From positions 1 to 54,922 of the forward strand of contig JAJZBS010000003.1 of NCBI GenBank assembly GCA_021851885.1: a stretch of 54,922 bases of DNA, written 5' to 3'. The notes beneath the pieces are model-generated. The model worked only from the letters and a program-made list of their open reading frames with translations. It was not told the origin of the DNA and did not search any database. This document shows, piece by piece, positions 49,480-54,922 of this stretch. A program made the position numbers and the translations under genes. The stretch comes from Actinomycetes bacterium. GTDB taxonomy: Bacteria > Actinomycetota > Acidimicrobiia > Acidimicrobiales > JAMCQF01. Position 1 is the first letter of the stretch; each line of letters starts with the position of its first letter.

Positions 49480-49505
49480 CGCTCTACCAGCTGAGCTACA
49501 CCCCC
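49433..49505 (-). tRNA. tRNA-Ala (anticodon CGC)
   Basis: The 73-base gene reads GGGGGTG at the 5' acceptor end and CACCTCC at the 3' end (one G-U pair), with discriminator A. The D-arm is AGCTCAGCTGGTAGAGC, the anticodon stem CTACG/CGTAG around loop TTCGCAA (anticodon CGC), and the T-arm GCGGTTCGAGTCCGC. CCA is not encoded. It decodes GCG. It serves as the integration site of the island, and its 3' part is repeated downstream. Confidence 0.96.
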
Positions 49506-49610
49506 GGGGCGTTGAAGAGGATAGCCGACCCCATCCGACCGGCCGAGAGGTTGCGCACCTGCTATCCCACCGGGCGAGCAGTTCCAACGACCGGGCCCGG
49601 CCCCCGGGGC

Positions 49611-52019
49611 TCAGCCGGAGCTCGATCCCTGGGTCGCTGGGGTCGTCCCGGCCGAAGGAGACAGGCCGGCGTTCGACGTCTTCGCTGGGGTGGTGGTGGT
49701 CGTAGTGGTCGGGGGCACCGTGGTGGTCGTCGGCGGCACCGTAGAGGTGGTCGTCGTCGTCGGTGGCTCCGTGGTGGTCGTCGGAGGCACCGTGGTGGTC
49801 GTCGTCGTTCCACCACTCGACGACGCCACCGGGAACGTGAACGCGGCAGTCACACACTGGACGGGATTAACGGCCAGGACGAGGTCGACGCCCGGCATCG
49901 AGGGGAGCTGCCAGACCTCTGGCGGCGTTCCCGACTGGAGGCACGACAGGCCAGAGCTGCCCGTCTGGAACGCCTGGAGGGGCCCGAGGTCGGTCGCTCC
50001 GTTGAACGAACGGAGTGAGGGTGCCGACACCTGGGTGAGTGTGTACCACTGACCGTTCCACTCGGCCGTCGACTTCCCGCCGCCAGGCGTCGAACCGCCC
50101 GGCTGCGGTGGAGCGACGGGCGAACCGGAGGCCGGTGCTCCCGTGCCGCCGGCCGGCGCGCCCGAAGCAGAGGCGGAGCTCGACGTGGATGTCGGTCCGG
50201 TCGAGTAGTCCTTCACCGGGGGGACCTTGCCCACCAGGGCGGCGAGCATGGCCGGATCGTTGCCGTCCATCCCAAGTGCCCAGATCCCCAACCCGGCGAT
50301 CCGGTAGGTGCTGGCCAGCTCCGCCTTGAGGGCGAGCGAAACGGGGTTGTCGAAGAACGTCTCGTGCCACTGACCGCCGACCTCGTACGACGTCCAGGCC
50401 GTCTGTGTGCTCGGGTCCCAGTACGTGGGATGGCCCGCTGCCGCGATCTCGCCGTAGCTGAGCGGTGTCGGCGGTCCAGTCGACTGTGCGGTCCGGGTGC
50501 CGTTCGTCGTCGGCCAGTCGTAGCCGTAGTAGGGCACGCCGAGGATGACCTTCGACGCCGGGACCACCGCCGTGTACTGGGCCAGGGCCTCGGTGTCGTT
50601 GAATCCGCCGCCGACGAGGGGCGAGGTCGCGCTCGGCACCACGGGGTCGTTCATGTCGTAGGCCATCACGAAGAAGGCGTCCATGGCTGGTGCCAGCGCT
50701 GCGATGTCGTAGAACCCGTTCGGGTCGCCGGCCGCGCTGGCATAGGTGGCCATCGTCACCTGCCAGTGCGGGTTGGCTGCATGGAGTGCATGCGAGACCG
50801 ACGTGAGCAGCGTGGTCAGTCCGGCCCGATCGGCGCTCCCGATGCCCTCGAAGTCGAAGTTGACGCCGTCGAGCTTCTTCGCGGCCACCAGCAGGATGAG
50901 CTGGGAGGAGAGCTGGTTCGCGGCCGTGGGATCCGAGGTGATCTGATCGAGTGCCGTCTGGCTGAAGCAGGTGACCGTGAGCACGACCCGATCGCCCGCC
51001 TGGTGGGCCCGGTCGACCAGGTCGACCAGGTCCTGGCTCTGGTAGCCGTTCCACCCCGGACCGGACTGCGCGATCGTGCCGTCGCCATTGGCATCGACGC
51101 TGAAGTACGCCAACGTCGTCAGATCGGCGACGTTGAACCCGCTTGACTCCGGCAAGGTCCAGTACGGCGCGTACCCGAAGATCTCGTGCGGCCGCAGCGG
51201 CGGCTGGTTCGCCAGCGACGGAGGAGCGGCGATGGGGCGGCTGATCGCCGGGGCGAGCCGGACGGGCACCGACGCAGCCGCAGGTACGAGAGGCACCATG
51301 AAGCGGTTCCCCATCTGGAAGGGGGTGCGATGGATCGTCCGCGCCCCGGCCGACACAGCCGTGGTCGCGCCGCCAGCGAAGAGAGCAAGGACCATCGCCA
51401 CCGCCGCCAGCGGAGCCAGGCGCCGCCTGCCCTGGCCATGGGCCGGTCGGGGTCCCCAGGCACCCCGGGCGATGTCGGCGCCCGCGGCGACCCATCCGAC
51501 CTGCTCCGCTCGCCGCCAGGCCCGCACGCCGGCGGACGCGGCCTTCACCCGGATCGCCACCGCACCCGCCGCCACGCGGGCACCCAGTTGCGCCAGGGCG
51601 CTCGAGCGACCGGTGGCACCGGCCCACCGCCGAGCCCACATCCCCATGGCCGCCACGAAGATCGACATCTGGGGGGCGGTCACGGCGAACCGGCGGAAGG
51701 GAACCGGGTCGCCGTTGGCGCCGTGGACGTACACGACCAGTCCATGGGCCTGGCGCCCACCGGGGAGGACGATCTGGCGGTCGGCAGCGAACCCGGCCAG
51801 GGCCCACCAGGGGACCAGCTCGGGAACGGGAACGGGTCCGGCCGGCGCCCTCCGGTCCGGGTGGATCTCGAGGCCGGCGGCCGTCAGGGTAAGGCTGGCC
51901 GGCGCACGCGTTAGGTCCACCGACCACCCGGGCGAGAGCGCGGGAAGGCCACGCAACACGGGAGCCGTTGCATCCGGTGTCGGGCCGGCGGGCGGCTTGG
52001 TGGCGGCTTCGTTCGACAT
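49611..52019 (-). CDS. Membrane-anchored GH18-like glycan hydrolase with Thr/Pro tail
   Basis: This 802-residue protein has a cytoplasmic N-terminal part of about 200 residues with no known domain and one membrane segment (about 206-226). An outside GH18-type barrel carries DGVNFDFEGI near 390, the D-x-x-D-x-D-x-E catalytic motif in a mildly altered form. VMAYDMND, GVPYYGYDW and GIWALGMDG follow, as in spore cortex-lytic and chitinase-like enzymes. The last 60 residues are Thr/Pro-rich (PPTTTTEPPTTTT), likely a wall-spanning or glycosylated stalk. A region before it has two Cys that could form a disulfide. It probably acts on cell-wall or chitin-like glycans. Confidence 0.85.
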   Translation of the reverse strand: MSNEAATKPPAGPTPDATAPVLRGLPALSPGWSVDLTRAPASLTLTAAGLEIHPDRRAPAGPVPVPELVPWWALAGFAADRQIVLPGGRQAHGLVVYVHGANGDPVPFRRFAVTAPQMSIFVAAMGMWARRWAGATGRSSALAQLGARVAAGAVAIRVKAASAGVRAWRRAEQVGWVAAGADIARGAWGPRPAHGQGRRRLAPLAAVAMVLALFAGGATTAVSAGARTIHRTPFQMGNRFMVPLVPAAASVPVRLAPAISRPIAAPPSLANQPPLRPHEIFGYAPYWTLPESSGFNVADLTTLAYFSVDANGDGTIAQSGPGWNGYQSQDLVDLVDRAHQAGDRVVLTVTCFSQTALDQITSDPTAANQLSSQLILLVAAKKLDGVNFDFEGIGSADRAGLTTLLTSVSHALHAANPHWQVTMATYASAAGDPNGFYDIAALAPAMDAFFVMAYDMNDPVVPSATSPLVGGGFNDTEALAQYTAVVPASKVILGVPYYGYDWPTTNGTRTAQSTGPPTPLSYGEIAAAGHPTYWDPSTQTAWTSYEVGGQWHETFFDNPVSLALKAELASTYRIAGLGIWALGMDGNDPAMLAALVGKVPPVKDYSTGPTSTSSSASASGAPAGGTGAPASGSPVAPPQPGGSTPGGGKSTAEWNGQWYTLTQVSAPSLRSFNGATDLGPLQAFQTGSSGLSCLQSGTPPEVWQLPSMPGVDLVLAVNPVQCVTAAFTFPVASSSGGTTTTTTVPPTTTTEPPTTTTTSTVPPTTTTVPPTTTTTTTPAKTSNAGLSPSAGTTPATQGSSSG

Positions 52020-52331
52020 GACTGGTCCCTGTGCACCTGCCCCTGACAGCCAGGACCGGGCGACCCTCCAGTCTTGTCGAGCCCACCCAACGGATCAATA
52101 GGGTGTTTTCTATATCACTATCCGTGAGTACTTCCTGGTAGATCGGCATTACTCGACCGGTGGACCATCGCCAGGCCGCGCTCCCCCATCCACCGACGGC
52201 CCCGCCCACCGGTTGCCATCAAGCCCGCGCTTCCCGATCCGAAACCGTCGAGCCCGGTCGCTCCGCACCGGGTCCCGGCGCCGGACGCTCTGCCACCGGC
52301 GCCAGATGGGCCACGGCTAACCTAAGGGCGA
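52020..52331. other. Divergent intergenic region
   Basis: These 312 bases separate the hydrolase and the PIN/TRAM gene and must hold both promoters. An AT-rich patch at 52085-52145 (ATAGGGTGTTTTCTATATCA) is the best promoter candidate. No dyad stands out. Confidence 0.45.
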
Positions 52332-53393
52332 ATGTTGTTCGTCGAGGTGCTCCGCTTCATGATCGTGCTCGCCGGCGCGGTCGGTGGGCTGGAGATCGGT
52401 CACCACGTCGCTAGTGGCGCGCACGGACCCATCGTCGGCATGTTGCTCGGTGCCGGCATCTTCTATGTGATCGGTGGGCTGGTAGGGCGCCTGCTCGACC
52501 GCGGCCTCCAGCGCACCGTCTTCCAGCTACGCAACATGCCCCCTGGCGAGGTGTTCGCCGGCACCATCACGGGAACCAGCGGGCTCCTGCTCGGGCTGGT
52601 GATCGGCCTGCCCCTGCTTGTCCTGTTCCACACCGGGTTCGAACTGGTGATCACCGCCGTCGCGGCATGGATCCTCGCCACACTGGGGTGGCGGATCGGC
52701 GTGGCCAAGGGTCGTCAGGTCGTCGCCGCTGCAGGCCTGTCCCGGATCCTGGCGCCGCCGAACGATCCCCCGCCCGGCTACGCGCTCCTCGTAGACGCAT
52801 CGGCCGTCATGGACAGATTCCTCCTGGTACTGGGTCGATCCGGCCTCCTGCCAGGCGGGCTCGTCCTGCCGCAGTTCGTCCTCGACCAGGTGCAGACCCT
52901 GGCCAGTGGTCCGGATCCCGTCACCTCCCGGCGGGCGCGGCGCGGCCTCGAGGCGATCGAATTCCTGCGCGAGGCGGGCGTCTCGGTCCATGTCGCTCCG
53001 GATGAGATCCCCGAGGCGGACGATCCGACCACCAAGCTCCTGACCCTCGCTCGCCGGCTCGGCCTGCGCATCGGCACGTGCTCCACCGCCATGGCTCAGC
53101 AGGCGGGCGACTGGGAGCTCCCGGTCGTCGACCTCCGGCGCCTGACAGCTGACCTCACGCCCGAACACGCGCCTGGCGAGCGCCTGGTCATCGACCTCGT
53201 CAAGCAGGGGAACCAGCCTCGCCAGGCGGTGGGCTACCTTCCCGACGGCGACATGGTGGTCGTGAACGATGCGGCCCACCTGGTCGGTACCGACGGCGTG
53301 GCCGTGAACGTGCTGTCCACCCGGCCGACGAGCCAGGGTCTCCTCGTGTTCGCCCGTCTGGCCCTCGAGCCCGTGGAAGAGCCTGCCGGCTGA
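52332..53393 (+). CDS. PIN/TRAM-domain membrane protein (YacL-like)
   Basis: This 353-residue protein has about four membrane segments in the first 120 residues. A PIN domain (LLVDASAVMDRFLL at its start, near 150, with acidic residues in DDPTTKLL and SRRARRGLEAIEFL) and a C-terminal TRAM domain (GERLVIDLVKQGNQPRQAVGYLPDG, split as GERLVIDLVKQGN and QAVGYLPDG) follow. The layout matches YacL-type proteins of Gram-positive bacteria, thought to bind or cut RNA near the membrane. The TTG/ATG region near 52332 has no strong ribosome site. Confidence 0.9.
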   Translation: MLFVEVLRFMIVLAGAVGGLEIGHHVASGAHGPIVGMLLGAGIFYVIGGLVGRLLDRGLQRTVFQLRNMPPGEVFAGTITGTSGLLLGLVIGLPLLVLFHTGFELVITAVAAWILATLGWRIGVAKGRQVVAAAGLSRILAPPNDPPPGYALLVDASAVMDRFLLVLGRSGLLPGGLVLPQFVLDQVQTLASGPDPVTSRRARRGLEAIEFLREAGVSVHVAPDEIPEADDPTTKLLTLARRLGLRIGTCSTAMAQQAGDWELPVVDLRRLTADLTPEHAPGERLVIDLVKQGNQPRQAVGYLPDGDMVVVNDAAHLVGTDGVAVNVLSTRPTSQGLLVFARLALEPVEEPAG

Positions 53394-53480
53394 CGCAGTC
53401 TGAAAACCCCCGGTGTCCCTTCGCAACAGGGCTTCTCAGTTGTGAATCATCGGCAGGGGACCGTAGGCGAGGCGCTCCCG

Positions 53481-54922
53481 TCAGCTGCCGAAGCCCACGA
53501 TGGGTGCATTGAGGTGGACGTTGCCGAGTGAACCGTAGAAGGGAGCGCCTCCCGTGAAGATGCCGCCGTCCGCACCGGTCAACCAGTATCCGTCCGTCGT
53601 CACGTCAGCGGTGATCCCGACGATGGGCGCCGAGAGCACGAGTCGCGCTGCGGAACCATGGAAGGGGGCGTCACCGAAGGCGAAGACGCCACCATCAGCG
53701 GCTACGAGCCAATAACCGCCCCCGTCGGGAGTTGCGGCCATTCCGACAATCGGTGCGTCGAGCCGATGCCCTCCTCCCGAACCATAGAAGTGCGCATCTC
53801 CGAAGGTGAAGATGCCGCCATCGGACGCCACGAGCCAGTAACCCTTGCCATCGCGAGCTGTAGCCATGCCGACGATTGGCGCATTGAGGTGGGCATTGCC
53901 GAGTGAACCGTAGAAGTGCGCATCACCGAAGGTGAAGATGCCGCCGTCGGAGGCCACGAGCCAGTAGCCGCCCCCGTCGGGTGTCGCAGCCATACCGACA
54001 ATGGGTGCATTGAGGTGGACGTTGCCGAGTGAACCGTAGAAGTGCGCATCACCGAAGGTGAAGATGCCACCGTCGGAGGCCACGAGCCAGTAACCCTTGC
54101 CATCAGGTGTGACCGTCATGCCGTTCACCGGCTGATTGAGGTGGTGGCCTCCCATCGATCCGTAATAGCTTGCCCCACCGAACGAGAACACCCCGCCGTC
54201 GGACGCCACGAGGTAATAGCCGTGCACCGCGCCGGCCCCGACGATTCCGTATGCTGCCGAAACCGGCGATGTGTCGGCCGACGTACGAACCGTGCACTCA
54301 TCCGTCGCCGAAGCAACGAGCGGGTTCCGCAATGAACTGATCACCATCGACACATCGTCCGAACCAGCGATGCTGGCGGTGCCAAGCGTGATAACGGCCG
54401 TTGGACCGGAACTGCTGCCAGCGGGTGTGAGCGTGACGCCTGAGACAGTGGCTGTCCCAGCACCTGCACTGATCGCGTAGTCGGAACTCGATGGCGGAAG
54501 CACTGTCCCGGGTGCGAAGGTGAGCACGATCTCGGACCCCGCCGTCAATGCACCGCTCGAGGATGTTTCAAAGCGGACTTCGTACGTACTGACCTGATCG
54601 GTCCCATCCGAGGTCAGCGTTACCGAGACGCCCAAGACACTTGTCACCGTCGCCGGGGTGACCGTGTTGGAGGCGGACGAGGCCGGGCCGGTCCCCACTG
54701 CGTTGGTGGCGGCCACGGTGAAGGTGTAGGCGGTGCCGTTGGTGAGTCCGGTGATGGTGGCACTGTCCGATGCGCCCGGGGTGGGAGCAGTGGCCGAGCC
54801 CGTCGCCCCGGCCGTCACGACCACCGGCGTGCCGGCGGTGGTGCCCACGTAGGGGGTGACGGTGAAGGAGGTGATGGCGCTCCCGTTGTTCGGCCCCACT
54901 GTCCAGGTGACGGTGGCCTGGG
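53481..54922 (-). CDS. Fibronectin-III plus beta-propeller repeat protein, partial
   Basis: The gene is cut by the right edge, with about 472 C-terminal residues visible. A fibronectin type III domain (ITSFTVTPYVGTTAGTPV, ITGLTNGTAYTFTVAATNAV) comes first. It is followed by a beta-sandwich part of about 120 residues and then about seven repeats of 42 residues with the pattern GYWLVASDGGIFTFGDAHFY. These probably form a closed propeller. Proteins of this type are frequent in Acidimicrobiia genomes and are thought to be surface or secreted adhesins. There is no stop within the visible part except the true one at 53481. Confidence 0.88.
   Translation of the reverse strand, partial: QATVTWTVGPNNGSAITSFTVTPYVGTTAGTPVVVTAGATGSATAPTPGASDSATITGLTNGTAYTFTVAATNAVGTGPASSASNTVTPATVTSVLGVSVTLTSDGTDQVSTYEVRFETSSSGALTAGSEIVLTFAPGTVLPPSSSDYAISAGAGTATVSGVTLTPAGSSSGPTAVITLGTASIAGSDDVSMVISSLRNPLVASATDECTVRTSADTSPVSAAYGIVGAGAVHGYYLVASDGGVFSFGGASYYGSMGGHHLNQPVNGMTVTPDGKGYWLVASDGGIFTFGDAHFYGSLGNVHLNAPIVGMAATPDGGGYWLVASDGGIFTFGDAHFYGSLGNAHLNAPIVGMATARDGKGYWLVASDGGIFTFGDAHFYGSGGGHRLDAPIVGMAATPDGGGYWLVAADGGVFAFGDAPFHGSAARLVLSAPIVGITADVTTDGYWLTGADGGIFTGGAPFYGSLGNVHLNAPIVGFGS
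53505..54190 (-). repeat. 126-bp tandem repeats in the propeller gene
   Basis: Units of 126 bp (42 codons) recur. For example, gcattgaggtgg starts at 53509, 53881 and 54007, and the last two blocks are nearly the same for over 60 bases. Such identity at the DNA level points to recent copying or gene conversion. Confidence 0.8.

Noticed and set aside
49690-50052. Val/Gly-rich plus-strand frame
   Set aside because: It is the reverse reading of the Thr/Pro repeat tail of the hydrolase on the other strand.
53505-54190. CRISPR array
   Set aside because: The repeats are 126 bp, without spacers of constant size, and encode a protein. No cas genes are nearby, and no array is seen elsewhere in the window.

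Overview
The window is about 55 kb of high-GC DNA (roughly 70% over most of it). Genes are tightly packed, with many 4-base ATGA/GTGA overlaps and frequent GTG starts. Gene content fits an actinobacterium, most likely of the Acidimicrobiia type. The repeated W-L-V-A-S-D-G-G-I-F propeller protein at the right edge and the MFS, SRPBCC and ferredoxin gene styles point there. The lineage call is an inference from gene style, not a phylogeny.

From 1 to about 34.2 kb the region looks like ordinary chromosome. It starts with the first codons of ilvD. A five-gene redox operon follows (small anchored Ser/Gly protein, ApbE, ferric-reductase-like membrane protein, NuoF-like flavoprotein, 3Fe-4S ferredoxin), with a two-component system upstream of it. 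Next come a secreted GH3 glucosidase, an SRPBCC protein, a Zn alcohol dehydrogenase, a PIG-V-like mannosyltransferase and a PhzF isomerase. A siroheme sulfite/nitrite reductase has an unusually clear leaderless promoter. Then come an ABC-2 exporter, a TetR/MFS divergent pair, and a second two-component system divergent from another ABC exporter, with 11-bp direct repeats in between. The arm ends with a universal stress protein, a plasma-membrane-type H+-ATPase, a glutaredoxin, an MFS transporter, a DUF488 protein, an AlkA-like glycosylase, an NHL protein, an HMA-like metal protein and an esterase.

From about 34.4 to 49.5 kb the region is a mosaic island at a tRNA-Ala(CGC) gene (49433-49505, minus strand). 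A 67-bp sequence covers the 3' part of the tRNA plus 20 bp downstream. It occurs three times without mismatch (40732, 46108, 49413), and a 29-bp remnant lies at 38210. These copies divide the island into tandem segments of about 2.5, 5.4 and 3.3 kb. Each junction has a similar layout: an inverted pair of TTAGTCCCGT on one side of the core and a tandem pair on the other. Next to the tandem pair lies a HepT/Xre-MntA toxin-antitoxin module (two intact, one broken). Cargo includes an Xre-ImmA/PIN module, an orphan antitoxin, broken IS3, IS256 and ISL3 elements, a group II intron cut at a junction, and several low-GC orphan genes. I see no integrase gene.

From 49.6 kb the chromosome resumes with a membrane-anchored GH18-like hydrolase with a Thr/Pro tail, a PIN/TRAM membrane protein and a partial fibronectin/beta-propeller protein that runs off the right edge.
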